The translations under genes were made by a program, and so were the position numbers. Positions 10,204 through 24,100 of a stretch of 64,000 bases of DNA are shown here, in pieces. The notes beneath the pieces were generated by a model. The model ran no database searches. It was not told where the DNA came from and saw nothing but the letters and a program-made list of their open reading frames with translations. Source of the DNA: Setoptus koraiensis (taxonomy: Eukaryota; Arthropoda); NCBI GenBank assembly GCA_048013815.1, contig CM106585.1, positions 8,928,001 to 8,992,000 on the forward strand, written 5' to 3'. Each line of letters begins with the position of its first letter. Positions within the stretch are counted from its first letter, which is position 1.

Positions 10204-11272
10204 GTCTCGCTTGGATTGCGAATTTGACGAAGGAAAAAACTTATTTACTCAAATTTAAACTCTAAGGAATTTCACGCGGAGACTTCGGTCTTCGAATTTG
10301 TTACTATTTTGCTATAACTTGTTTTTTGTCATATGGTTAGAGACTGTGCAATCTGTGATCTATTCTCTCCTCTTACGACCAGCCGTTGTTTTAAATAGAA
10401 GTTTTAAACAAAATGGAATTCCAACTCTCTAAATATAAATTTCTATCGAGAAAATAGGATTCGTGTTGTAACCAATGCAACCTACAGATTGCAATCATTC
10501 TATTTTGCCGACAGAAATTTGCTGAGATCGATGAAACAAATGCGTCTCGAACGACATATCTTTGCATGATTCGCTCAGGGACGAAGTATCAGAGTTTCAC
10601 AGGCAGAGTTTTGAATCGGTTGATAACCGAATCCTGTTGGCAATACTGATTAATACCTGGTATAAGTGTGCAAAGAAACCTCTTTATTATAGTACATAAT
10701 TTATACAGAATTGGGAGAATGAATTGTAAAGATATGAGTTGTCTGATAGGGCTGTGTAACATTATAGTGTGTGGTTATGGAGCCAAATAGACGATATAGT
10801 GAATGGATAAAAGGCAAACAATGATAATAATATTATTGCGGACTAGAGTGAAAAAGTATCCAGATGTAGTTGCATCCTTGGTCAGATGATGGCGCCAGTT
10901 AACGAATGGCAAATTATTTTGCATTGCTCCACTGCGTTCCGATGAGGCTAATAATAGTAATGAGCGAGAGAAAGAAAGAAATAATTTATTTTTTACATTA
11001 TCATCATATTGTTATTATTAGCATTGTAATTGATGATGATCGAGTTTGTTCTGATGTTGAGCTTTGCTTGTGCCAATTGGAGGCAACAGCGTAAACAAGC
11101 GAAACAGGAAAACAAATGAATAATAATATAAGTGAGTGTGTTTGTTACATAATATGCGATTAGATAATATATTATTGTGGATAAAACTAGGAGGAATGCG
11201 TGCTAATGAGAAATATATTAGTGAGAGACACACATTTAAATGTGAACATGCAAATGAGCTTTAGATTGTTGG
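10204..11272. promoter_or_regulatory. Protease upstream region with right copy of the duplicated promoter block
   Basis: The part at about 10385-10490 matches the block at 7890-8010 and holds a minus-strand TATA-like TATATTTA near 10433. From about 10500 to 11272 the DNA is AT-rich and also forms the 3' flank of the beat-family gene. No separate gene is seen there. Confidence 0.45.
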
Positions 11273-14200
11273 CTACCAATGGCGAGCATAGCCAGATATT
11301 TGCATGCATTTAGTGTATGCATATGTATGCAATATATAGTGAGCGTTTACGTGAATGGTGTTGAATATAGCATATATTATATAATGTATATAATACATTA
11401 TTAGCAATATTGTTAGTAGTGTTGTTAGTAGTGTTGTTAGTAGTGATGTTAGTGGTGTTGTTAGTGGGAGGCAGGCAGGTGGATCGTTTTTGGATAAGTT
11501 ATTGTGGCACGCACCGGAAGTTGCTTGTATGACGTTGTTGGGATGGAGTTGTTGTTGTTTGTTGTTGTTGTTGTTGTTGTTGTTGCTGTTAACACTGTTG
11601 GCCGGCGTTGGAGGGTTAAAATCGAAGGTTATTATTTCTGTGCTGGTGTATAAAGGCATCGAATGTCTTGCCTGACATCTGAATCGGATAGTCTGGGCCT
11701 GGCCTGGGTTTTTGGGGCCGTTTCCGGGGCCGGCCAACGAAGACACCGAGGCATGTTGCCGATGATTATTGTCGCCGGCCGAATGGTCGTGTGACTTGCT
11801 GGCCAGCGGCGGCGGCGACGATGATGCAGCGGCGGCCAGTGTGGCATGGCCACTGTTGTAATGCGACAGTATAGATGAAAGTGACATGGTTGGCTGATTT
11901 TGTTGTTGCATAATGGCTGTTGCTGTCGTTGTTGTTGGTGTTGAGCCAGATAACGACGACGACGCCGACGACGACGACGACGACGACGACGATAATAATG
12001 GGCTGGGGGCAACATTAGCCGACAGAGGCAATGAAAACGAACTTAATGATGGGTCCCCTCTATGCAGCAACAAATTGAAATTATTAATTAATTTACTGCT
12101 GATGCTGCCGGCGGCGGCTTGCTGTTGTTGTTTTGTCGCTAATGATGTTGCCTGATGAGCGTTGTAATTATTGTTATTAGTCATTATGTTTGCGGTGGCC
12201 TTTGGTGGTTGCATGCCAATGGTAATCACAGTTTGTTTTTGGTCCGCGGTCACCCTGGTGGGATAATGGCGCGTATCTCTCAAGTCAATACGTTCGTCGT
12301 TAACAAACCAGGATAATTGCGTGTCTATGCTACTGTCCAAACAGCTACAATTCATATTTTTGATCACTTGCCAGAGCAGAAAATTGTCGCCGTCGTAATA
12401 GTTGTCGAGACTCGTAGTAGTCGGATCTGGCTGCTGTTGCAATGCGAGGTTGTTGTTGTTGCTGGATTGGCTCACTATTCGGTGTCGGCCCCTCTGACGC
12501 AATTGCTGTTGCTGTTTAGCCATCGATTGCTGCTGCTGCTGCTGTTGTTGTTGCTGATTGGGGCTTAAAACACTGGCCACGGCCACCAAGCTTGGCGCTT
12601 GGCCGCTTGCGCCACCCTGGCTCACATAAATTCTGCCCGCCACTTGTGGCGGCCAGCTCATCTGGGGCCTGTCCGAGTCGTGCTCCGATATGAACACGGG
12701 CGACTTGAGCAGGCTGGGACCCGTGCGCCTCTGGTGGTGCTGACCATTGTGATGACCGGTTTGGTGGTGATGATGCGTGTGATAATTGTCCACGTCCGTC
12801 AGCCGGTTAATTGGCTGCTCTTCCAATTGTTTCAGATACGACTCAAAGGTGTCTCTGCTCTCCAAAACGCTCGATCCCATCGACGAGTCGCTGTCCTCGT
12901 AATAGTACAAAAGCGAGTTGTTGCTGTTGTTTGCCTCAACTATTGCGTTACTATTTGTCTGACGTTTATCTGACACGCTCAAGCTGTTCCAGTTGTCCAG
13001 TCCGGAATTGTTGTTGTTGTTGGCGACCGGTTGACGGGGCCGCTCGCTGGCAGCGACATCCGTGGACGACGAGCCAATCATTATAATTAATTGTTTGCTG
13101 TCCAATGAGATCTCCTGTTTCATCACTGACAAACATTTGAAACTGACCCTGTTGTTGATCAAATTGTTTTGTTGCAATTTCAGCGACAGCGACGACGTTG
13201 TGGAAAAAATGCCCCGCGATCGATCGGTGTAGGTCATGGCCGACATGGTGACAAACTCATTGTTTGTCGCCAACAAAGCCGATCGCTGCTGGCCCGATGG
13301 CGACTGCGACTGTGACTGTGATTTCGTCGGATTTTGTTTGCCGTCGGACGGAATGTAAATCTCTTGCTCGTTCAGGTACCATTTGATGTGGCCCGGCGGC
13401 TTGGACGGGGCCGTGCTGCACCTGAGCTCGATGTGGTCGCCAATGGCGTACGAAATGTCCTGCGTGGCGGGGTTCTTCACCTGGCCCTGGCCGTCCAGTA
13501 TCTCGATGCGGGGCCCGCGCAGCGGCAGCGCTGCAGTCGTCGTTTGTTTGATCGTTTATTCATTATCGGGCGCGCGCGACAATGCGCCATCAATTTCGAC
13601 GCCATCAATCAATTGTCATCAATTGTCGTATTATCGGTCGTGCCGTTATCGAGCGGCGCGGTCGTCACGTCATCACGACGGGATCGTTATGGGCGAAAAA
13701 GGTTGGTTAGCGACGGTTGGTTAGTTTGGTTAGACAGTTTTGGTGGGCTCGGCGAGCAGCAGGTAGCTGCCGGCCGAGTGCGAGAGATGTCATCAAGAAA
13801 CGGAAAATCAAAAACGGATATTTCTCATGGGCAGCCATGTCGCCGCTCGAGCGCCATATATCACCGAGCGAGCGAGCGAGTCACTGGTGAGTCAAAAGTT
13901 GTGAGTCAAAAGTTGTGAGTGTCGCAACTCGCCACTGAGTTGCTGTCAATGCGACTGAAATTTCAGCGACTCATGACCTAAATGGCGAGTGTGCGACATG
14001 CGATCGCGTGATGTGACAGCGCAACGGATGCAAATGATATACGGCTAATGGATCAAGTTGTTGCGAGCGACCAAAACGAGTTGTCGTTGTCGCTGTCGTT
14101 GTTGTCGCTGTTGCTGTTGGTGTCGTTATTTTGGCATTGTTACGCAATGTGCTGTCTATAGTTGTGACGAGTTGCGTTGCCGGTAACAACGGCGACGGCG

Positions 14201-17200
14201 GCTGCCCGAACGCAGTTGCAATCAATCAGAAACGATGACGCGCAGCGTCATCTCAAGGATCTGGTCGCCATGGCGACGAGCCTCGTCGTCGCCTGGAGCC
14301 CGCGAGACAGATAAAACAACTTTTTCGCACTTGTGCAGCCAGTCTGTCTGCCAGTCGACGCTGATGAATTATAATGTATTATTATTTATATAATATATTA
14401 ATAATGTCAGCTCTGTCGCTCTCCGTCTCGAGCGCTCTATCCGCTCCGTCTGCAAGCTCGCCACTTCGCCCAGAGAGTCTCTCCGATGGAGAGCCCCCCG
14501 TTTCGGCACACTATCAGAGAGAGTCGCTGCTAGGCAGCGCTCGAGACGGAGAGCGAGAGAGAGCGAGAGAGAGATTGATTAATGCGATACGGAAGTAGGC
14601 GATATCATACAGCGTATCAAGGCTGCCACTCGAGTATCATGCTTCATTTAGCCGGCTGCCAGAAGCGTTCGACACGACAACAACAACAACAAACGCACAC
14701 AATTGGCGAGCCTTGCCAGTCGCGAATTTGTTGCTCGGATTTGATGTTCGCGGGGCGAACGCGCAAACAAACATTGGACGCCAACGAAATCACTGTCGAT
14801 CCTGTCGATGCCAAGTGATGGCTGGCGCTGGCGAGACACTTTGAATAGGTTGCTCATTAGGCGGGCGCGATTTTGATTGCCTTGTCGACTGCGACTCCGA
14901 CTGCGAATTTGATTGCGATTTTGATTGCGATTTCGCTTGCGATTCCGATGCCGAATTCGATCGCGATCTCGATTGCGATCGATTTTTTGCGACGCGACCG
15001 AACACGACATCGCGAGTCAATTCAAATTGTCAAATTGGCAAGCCCGCTATACGAGCCCATCCGACAACATGGCTCAATGTTTGCCGTTACATCAGACCGC
15101 TGATTGGCGCCCGCTCTCGGCGGCCGCATATCGGCTGACCTCGGCTGCGCCGACCGCCATCGACCGGCCCCTGCTCGACATTAGCCCGGCCGGCGCTAAT
15201 TGTAACTGTGTCTCGCCTCATTGTTGTGGCCGGGCCGGCCGATTGGCAGCGACAGCGAGCTCGGCGTTGCGGCGACGACGACAACGGCGACATCACGGCA
15301 ACGACAACAACCACATCGGCGGCAACAGCGACAGCGCTTGAGCCGTATCAGCGACGATTAATGTCTCAATGGTCGCTGGCCGGCGACAACAGCGACAACG
15401 GGCCAAACAAGCGACGACAACAACGAGCGACGACAACAACGAGCCAAAGGCCAGTGCAAAATGGCCAGAGAATATGTCATGTCTCAAGTGGAGCCCGTGG
15501 ACTCGCTCCAAAAAGCTATTAAGCCCGATGCGCTCGTTTGCCGGCCCGCCGACCGCTCTATCTGGCCGACTATCTGGCCGGCCGGATCGAGCTCGCATAG
15601 ATGGATGGATCGGCGGGTCGCGTAACAAGATTTGCGCGGTGACTTTGCACAGTGGAGCGCTCTTTTTAGTCGCTGCTGGCCGCTTGTTGTCGCCGGTCGA
15701 CCACAAGTGATGCCCAATGGCCACCGCACACTATCCATGCCACGCAGAGTGCATTATCTAATAAAGTGACTAGTCAAAATGATGATATTACGCAACGGAT
15801 CACACAAAGGAGCAGCCAGAAGAAAGGGAGCTCGCCAACAAGAGATTGAGAGCGAGAGCGGAGAGCGGAGAGAAAAATGAATTGCGCTCCAACTGAACGC
15901 CGCCATCCATTTAGGCCGCCTAGCGCCATATCGGCTGTCGCTGTTGTTGGCCAGCTCAGAATCTCGCATCTCATTTGTTGGCCCACTATCTGACCGGTGG
16001 GTCGGCCAAGCGGTCGCCCGGCCGGCCGGCAAGATAGAGCGGTCGCTCGCCAAGATGGAGCGGTCGCCCGGCCAGATAGAGCGGTCGGCCCGGCCGACCG
16101 ACCGGCTGAATGGGCAGCGGGCAGCGAGCGGTGAGCGGCTGCGACTGCATGACAGCGATATTTAAATCACCATTGATCATTCTTTTGTCGTCGCTCATAA
16201 CGCTAGCCGCAGCGGGCCCCCCTTTATAACGTTAGTCGGTCGCTTGGCGCGTCGATGCGCCCGGGTTACAAACCGGCCAACAAAGTCACAAAGTTTGTAG
16301 CAAACAATCGCCATTATGTAATGTTGCTCTCGATGCTCACATCACTGCCACTATATTACACTCTTTATTATTTGTGTCACTATCGCCGCCAACAATTCTC
16401 ACTGAGCCGGCCGCCGAGATAATGCCCACCACTGGCCTGCACCACTGGCCTGCACCACTGGCCTGCACCACTGGCCTGCACCACTGGCCTGCACCATTGG
16501 GGCCCCAATAAATATTTGCGCATGCCCCAACGATGCCAGTGGCCCACTGAGAAGCGTGTCGCCACTCGACTCGGCCAATTTGGCCCCTTTTCATCCCGTC
16601 TCGAATCGTTTCAATTCGGTGCAATTGGGTTCTGTTTCGATTGGCCGTTTGGTCGTTGTCTGGTCGTTCGGAGATCGTTTATATCGTTTGTAGCCAACGG
16701 TGATCGCTGCACAAACTGCAAATGAGCCCAATTCAACCGTTTACAACTGTGACAACCAATACCAGCGCACAATTACGCAATGGACCCAAACATCAATTGG
16801 GCCTATTGCTGAGCCGTGATTGCGGGCCCCTCTCACAGCCCACTCGTCAGCCTGAGACGATCAGGTGACAATGGAATATCGGACTTGTTGTTTGTGTCTT
16901 GTCGGCTATTGATGGCGATCGTTTTTCGAGTTGTGAACAAACCGAGAATCGGATTAACCGTGCGCCCAAAGTGCTGATGAACCGTTGCATGCGGCCACCG
17001 GCGATCATACAACCGCACGACCGGCCCGTGCAAGCCCGTGGCCGGCCCATGCGAGCGGCCGATTTGTTGGCCGACTGTGTGGCAGCTTGTCCGAAGCCGA
17101 TTGGTTGGCACGGTGGCCGCTTCTGTGTGTGGCTCGATTGTCGACGCTGCGGTCGCTCGTTTGCGAGTCTCTAAGCGACTTGGCTGAAAAATCTTGAATT

Positions 17201-20200
17201 ATCAAATGGGCGCGTCGGTGGCCATTTGATAATTTGAAGAGAAGTGGAGTGTTTTTTCTCAAGTTAGTTGAATAGCATTGTATTGTAAAGATTGTGCACT
17301 TTACAATACATTACGTAATGCAGCGTTATTATGCGTTATTACAGCGTTATACAGGCAGGCACCATTATGATTTGCATAGCGGGCGTCGGCCAGAAAATTG
17401 CTTTTTCTTGGGCGATTGTTGGCGCAAATTAAGCGACGGCGCTGCCAATGACAGCGGCCAAGTTGCCGGCCGACAACAGGTCAGTTGCATTGTGTCGCGC
17501 ACTTAGGTGGTCAATGGACCAGCCAGGCGAGTCTCATCAACGGCCGACGGTCATCGCCGAGCGAGCGAGTCATTTGCGACCACGACACTGCTCCTCTCTG
17601 CAACTGTCACCTGTTCGCAGTACTCGCCTGTTCGCGGCACTCGCCTGTTCGCGGCACTCGCCTGTTCGCGGCACTCGCCTGTTCGCGGCACTCACCTGAT
17701 CGCGAGAGTCGCGAAGAGACTCGCGAGCTGTGAGAAACTGGCCGCCCTCGGACACTGACGGACACTGACGCAATCAAAACAATTCTCACCGCTGATGACG
17801 ATATGCAAATGCGTCTCTAAGATGGCCCACTCACAAGTGGCCAGTGGCGTTCGCACAGGTGACCTGATTGTTGGGCGTTGTCGCCAATCTGCACACTGTC
17901 GTCGCTCTCTTGTTTGCGCGTCGTCTTGCGTCGCATCTTCTCGGCGCTCGAGCGGGCACAAAATCTCGCCGCTCCGCTCCATTGTCGGGCGCATCGTCGC
18001 GGGCACCGTCGCGGCACCGTCGCGGCACCGTCGCGGCACCGTCGCGGCACCGTCGGGCGTGTGCAGGCGAGCAGACATAATGGGCACTGTTTATGTGTTT
18101 GCAGTCCATTGATGTTTTATTGTCATTGTCATTGTCGTGTGGCCGCCGCAGCCACAACGCGCATATCCGCACATGTTCGTATCCTCATTTATCCGCACAT
18201 GCTCGTATCCTCGTATCGTATTTATCCGCGCATAAAAGATGCCCACATAAAGTGTGCAAGATATGCGAGACATGCACAAGATGCGCACAATGCATACAAG
18301 ATGCACATTACGCGATACGAGCCGCTCTGCCGGACACAGGGCGCAGCATGCCAAACGACACACGCCGTATCGCATGTCTATCGCCCGGTCGCATCGATCG
18401 ACGCGCTCGTATCATTTTATGCAACAACTGTGCCACGAGCCCCCGCACAGGCCCGGCGAAATATGATTCGCGACTCGCCGGCGCAAATCGAGATTGAGAG
18501 ATAGGCCCGCTGCCAAACGATGCGCCCGACGCCCGACGACCGACGACAAAGTTTGCAGCGGGCGCGAGACTGTTTTTGTCGCGCTCGCTGTTGCTTGCGT
18601 TGTCGCTGTTGTTGTTGTTGTTGCCGTTGTTGTCGTTGTTGCCGTTGTTGGCGTTGCTGCTGTCGTTGTTGCTTGTGTTGTTGCGGTCGCTTGGTTGTCG
18701 AAATAAAGCCAAATGGGCGTGAGGTCGCCGGGGCACGGACACTGCAAGCGGGCAAGCGCGCGAGCGGGCGAGCGGACGAGCGGGCAGCCGGGCGAGCGGA
18801 CAGCCGGGCGAGCGGACAGGCGGACAAGTTGACAAAGGAACCGCATTAAGAGACAGATAGATGGAATAGATTAAATGGCGACTCGCAGATGGCAAACAGT
18901 TACGCTCCACGGAGTTGCCATCTCTTTGTCATTGTGTCGCCCTTACAATGTATAATGTGAGTCATACGAGAGAATGGCGACAATTCTTTTCTAGCGATAT
19001 TCGTTCATTCATGAAATCTGTGCATGTTGTTCCCATTCATTAAGTCATGTTGGCCCATAACGCATCATATTAGGTAACCTAGTTGCGCTAATATGATGAG
19101 CCAGCTCGAACGCCAATCGAATCGCCTGTTGTGAGCCTGTTCGCGGCCCATTGACACAGCCAATTCAAGCCGCCTTGGCCAGATAACAACTCACCTGAGC
19201 TATAACAAAGTGCCCAAAGTAAGTGATGGCCAAACGCCATTGACATGACGAGGGGCGCCACGGTTTGCGGTTTGTTTGTGCTCTCACCCGTAACTGGCAG
19301 CCTCTTACGCAACATAAATATATACCCAAACGGGCTAAAATGTTCAACAAAATGTTCAACTGTGCCATACGCCGAGCCATTATGCAATGCGCGCATTATG
19401 TAATGGAAGCCACAATCGGGCTTCAGGTACGGGCATAAGTCGATGCTGTTGTTGTTGTTGTTGTTGTTGTTGCTGCTGCTGCTGTTGTTGTTGTTGTGGC
19501 TCGGCCGTGCGCCCAAACCTGGCGAGCGAGCCGCACAATTGAACACGACCGAGCGCATTCGAACCCAATCGACCGGCTCCGGCCTCCACCGTTACAATAT
19601 GCAACGCGACGCCCGTCAATTTATCGCTCCTCGGGCGCCTCCGCTCAGCCGAGTGTGTTTAACGGACACCGTTGAGCACAGTCTGCTGGCCCCGTCGCTC
19701 CCGTCTCCGCATGCCCGACCGTCCGGCTGGCGGACCGTCGGCTGCCCGACTGGCCGACTGTCTGACTGCCCGGCTGCCGTAGTAGTGGCTTTGAGGGAGA
19801 GCAACTGCGATCGAGCCAACCAGCCAGTGCAGCGTGGCAAAATATCCTCTTAGCATCCGCTATGGCGTGCAGGATGGACGCAGGATAGAGGGCGCTCGTG
19901 CGCGACCAATCCCGAATATACGGCAGTGTGGCTGGCGGTGCTCTAATAAGTGACGTGCGTCTCGTTATGCAACAACAACAGCAACAACAACACCAGCAAC
20001 AACACCAACAACAACACAGTCGTGCAGTTATGTAATAACTGGGCTATCGCTATAACGACCACGATAGATGGATAATTGATGAATGTGTGTGTCGTCGTTG
20101 TTGTTGTTGGGAGCTGAGCGCTAATGTTGTCTAATTGCGTAACAGTTGAACAGTTGAATAATACTTGAGCTGACTGACTGTGCACGCCGCCAGTTAATAC

Positions 20201-21106
20201 ACAGTCAGTTCAATACCAGTTAGTACAGTGTTTAATTGGGTTGCGCGACAGTTGCCAAGACGACGACGATCTTCAGTCAGTTTGTCACATGCCGGCACAG
20301 GCCGCGAGGAGTCGCCAAAAATGCGACTCAATCAACCTCAAACTGCGACACCAACAACACGAAACAACAACCAAACAACAACCAAACAACAACCAAACAA
20401 CAACGGCGACAACTGTCGACGATTCAGCCAGCGATTGCGTAATCTGCGGGCGTTCGTTGCGGACCGATTGTTTCTCGCTGTGCGTCCAGCTCGCACCACT
20501 GTCAGCCTATATGCTACAGTTGTCGTTGTTGTTGTCGCTGTTGTTGTTGTCGCTGTTGTAGTTGTAGTTGTCGCTGTCGTTGTTGTCGTTGCTGGGGTTG
20601 CCGCTGTCCAATGTCGCTGGCCGACGGCGTGTGAGTGGCGCTGCTGAGACGTGACGCAAATGGCGTCATGCGATGTGTCAATCATGAACTCAATGAGCCA
20701 TCGACAAGTGGTAAACTTAAACTGGCACAGCCAACAACTACAAACACACTGGAGCGTGGGCCCCATTAGTGCGCGCTGGGGCCCCGCGCCCGAGCTAAGC
20801 TGTGGTGGCTGGCCAGTGTGTAGACAGTGTGTGTACAAGTGCAGTCTAGATGGCAAGTGCAATAGTGTATTAGTGGTAACTAATAATGTGTAATATGATT
20901 TGTCCTTGTCAGGTTGTTACGCGACAAGCTCAATATCGACTGGCATCGTGGAAACAAATGTTAACTTACAATTAAGTTGCATGCCAATGCCCCGGCCCCA
21001 CTGACCGATCATCGCCGGCGCCGCTGCAACGACACGACAATCGACCGGCCACGACAACAATACTCGCGCAATGCCCGCAATTTAATCAATCCCGCCGGCC
21101 CAGCTA

Positions 21107-21138
<32 letters not shown>

Positions 21139-24100
21139 CGGGGCCCCCATTTTCGGGGCCAGTGAGCAAATTCAACTCCATTTATGTCGCGCATTGGCTG
21201 CCCCTCGGAGCGGGGCCCGCGTCACACTAGGTGGCGCATGCAGTGGGGGCCCGTGGCGAGTTTTGCGCTGTAACTTACCGCACCGTGTAACCGGTCAATA
21301 ACGAGCCAACTCGGGCCAATATCATGGCATCATATCACCAATATCATAGCATCGATTTCAACAGTGACATCGCGCCAGTTTGCAACAGAAAACAGCAAAT
21401 TAAAACAGATAACAGAGATAAAAGAAAAAAACTCAATGAACACTTACCGTACACCTTGAGCCGCTTTGACTTTTTCACGGTCTCGAACGAGGGCGCCTCG
21501 GTGATGTCGCATCGGTACTCGCCCTCCGTGCTCACGTCAGCTGTTGGTTGTGGCGCAATTGGGTGACAGGTGATGTGACATGATTGTTGACAGTTACGGT
21601 TCGCATCAAATGATTGGGCGCCAGTAGAAAAGAGAAAGTTGGTTGTTTCGGGATGAGTTTGTGGTGCATTACGTAACGTGTTGTAACATGGCGTCAATGA
21701 CCTACCTTTGGTGAGATAAACATTTCCGTGGTGCGACTTTGTCATCTGTGTGTGTGTCGCCGGTCCGATACAATAATAGAGATAATAGTAATAACAACAC
21801 AATAATAAAGTTAGTTATAGTTGGAACACAAACGAACGCATTCGGCCGATCGTTCGGCCAGGTGAGGGCGTCGCTGGCCGCTGGCGTGGGAGGGCGCGAC
21901 AAACATCGGACGCGCGCAGGGTGCACGCGGTATTTCAGATAACTTGTTTGCTCAACTGCAACGCTCGCGCTTGGTCGCCTCTGCGCCGCACAGCGACACA
22001 GCGGCACATCGACACAGCGACACAGCGACACAACGAAATAATTTTGACACGACGACATATCGACAGGTGACTGCAAACCGAAAGCTTGTCGCTTGTTTGC
22101 TTAGCCAGCCAGTAGTTGGCAGGTGATTTTTCAGGTGATTCTGCAGCATTTCGCAGCATTTCGCAGCATTTTGCGGCATTTTGCGGCCATTCTGCGGCGA
22201 TCCGGCCAACTTTTTAGCTGCGGCCGCAGTGCTGCCACCACGCAATCAAGCAGCATGCAAATTTGACCACAGCGACACCAGTGACACTTCAACGCCGCTG
22301 CTCCGAACGAGGCTGCAATCGCCGGCGATGGCCCGCGACAGCGGGCACCGTTGGCACGACCACGTTGACGAGGCCAGCGCCGCGAGCGACACAACTCGCA
22401 AGTTGAACCAGTTCCGGTGCACATGATTTACGTTCGCCTGGCCGCTAGCCAGCCGCCAGCGAGCGGCCAAGACGCCAAGATAACATCGGGCGTGCGGCCG
22501 CATTGTGTGCCAACACAGCCGATGGTCGGCAGTGTTGGCAAGACGCCTGATGAGATTTGGTGACAGAAGAGGCGGCACACAGCAGCCAAAGAACAGAGGC
22601 GACAAATGGCTGTGCACCGGAAATGAGCTCGGCGCGCCGCCGTCTTGTTGTTTTGTTGTGTGCGTGTGTGTATTATATTCGGTGGTGGTGGCGGTTGATG
22701 AGTCGCTGCGTTTGTTATGCGGCCAGTTGCGTCATGCGGCCACATGCGTCATGTAGTGGCCGGCGCCAAGACTCACTCATAATGAGAGCTATGGCCGTGC
22801 GAGTGATCTTAATGAGCGCGCGCTGCCACGAGCACCGGACAGTGGCCAGCGGGTGCGTGGCCGTGTAAATTGATCAGAGCGCATGATTGACTAATGAAAA
22901 GCGTTTCCATTTCACTTGCTCATTATAATGACGTAATCAACAACAACAACGCACATTGGCGACGACAACCGCAAGCAGCGGCCAAGTATTAGTTTATTTG
23001 GCCACGATGAGTGTGTTTAATTCATTAGCGTGCTCGTGTGCTTGTGTGCGCCCACGAATTGTCGTTGTCGCTGATGTCGTTGTTGTCGTTGTCGCGCTTG
23101 TTGTTGCCGTGGTTGTTGTCGTTGTCGTTGGTGCTGTCGTTGTGTAAATATTGTGCGTTGCGTCATCTATGCCGACTAGATTTGTTGTGGGTGGCGAATT
23201 GTCAACGAGTATCGCGCACACACAATTGATTAGTGTGTGCATGCGATACGTTATGTTAATTGTATTACGCAACAACACTGTTGCGAGCGCGTGCACACTG
23301 CGCCAGTGTCGCCAAGGCCACGCTGGCCAGCTCTGTCCCGGGTGCTGGCATCGCCGCCACCGCAACCCGGCAGCATGACGGCACAGGCGACATGACGGCA
23401 CAGGCAACACGACGGCACGGGCAGCATGACGGCACAGGCGCCTCGCGCGCCCCTCCCGGCAACTTGTTCGCTCTGGGCCCGCGCCAGCCCGTGCCAGCTC
23501 GTGCCAATTCTTTCCGATTCGCTGGCGCTGTCCGGCCGCACGGCTCGTGGCGCGGCTCGTGGCGCGGCCAAGCCGCAACTGGCTGTTATCGCAAGTTGTC
23601 GCTTTAAATTATAAGCATAAACTGCCAGTGCGGCCGCGCGCATCGCCGGCCCGCCGCACGATATGAGGCCCGCGGACCGCAGTTAAAAATAGGGCGATGC
23701 AAAGGAGCGCGGCCGGCGAGCACAGCAAACAAAACAAACCGGTTAAGCCGAGCCGAACCAGTTGACGAGCGCGAGCACGAGCGCGACGCGACAGCGATGA
23801 GCGCCCAAATGACAGCCAACAAGGCTGATTGCCAAACAGATAGGATTGAGGCCACTCGACGGGCCCCAGCGCGTGCATTGTGCGGCGCTGCTGGTGGCTC
23901 GTGGCGCCAGCACGAGCAGCCCCGGGCTACGGAGTGTGCTTGAAATAACGGTAATAATAATAACAAGTGTGTCTTCACTTTGGCCGCCGCGCTCGCAGCT
24001 CGCGGCCCCAAGTGAAGCGACTAACTGGCCCCACTGGCTTTGTCGCGACTCGCCATGAAACTTTGTCGCGCGCCGCGCCGCGCTGTCTGGCTGGCGGCGG

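Larger units (their letters stand above)
13531..21447 (-). other. Beat intron 3, GC-rich and repeat-filled
   Basis: A 7.9 kb intron flanked by a GTAAGT donor and a CTGCAG acceptor. It is GC- and CpG-rich with many GGCC words, minisatellites and triplet runs. Six RTTRCGYAAY palindromes occur here (14139, 15787, 16772, 17310, 20134, 20434). Many open frames exist on both strands, but they are low-complexity products of GC-rich repeats. I see no nested gene. Confidence 0.6.

Noticed and set aside
11632-13918. Several open frames of 80-190 codons antisense or frame-shifted to beat exon 4
   Set aside because: They are shadows of the triplet repeats that encode polyQ, polyN and polyS in beat.
14648-15020. 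Arg/Ser/Asn-rich frames resembling RS-domain proteins
   Set aside because: They are translations of the degenerate GATTGC hexamer array.
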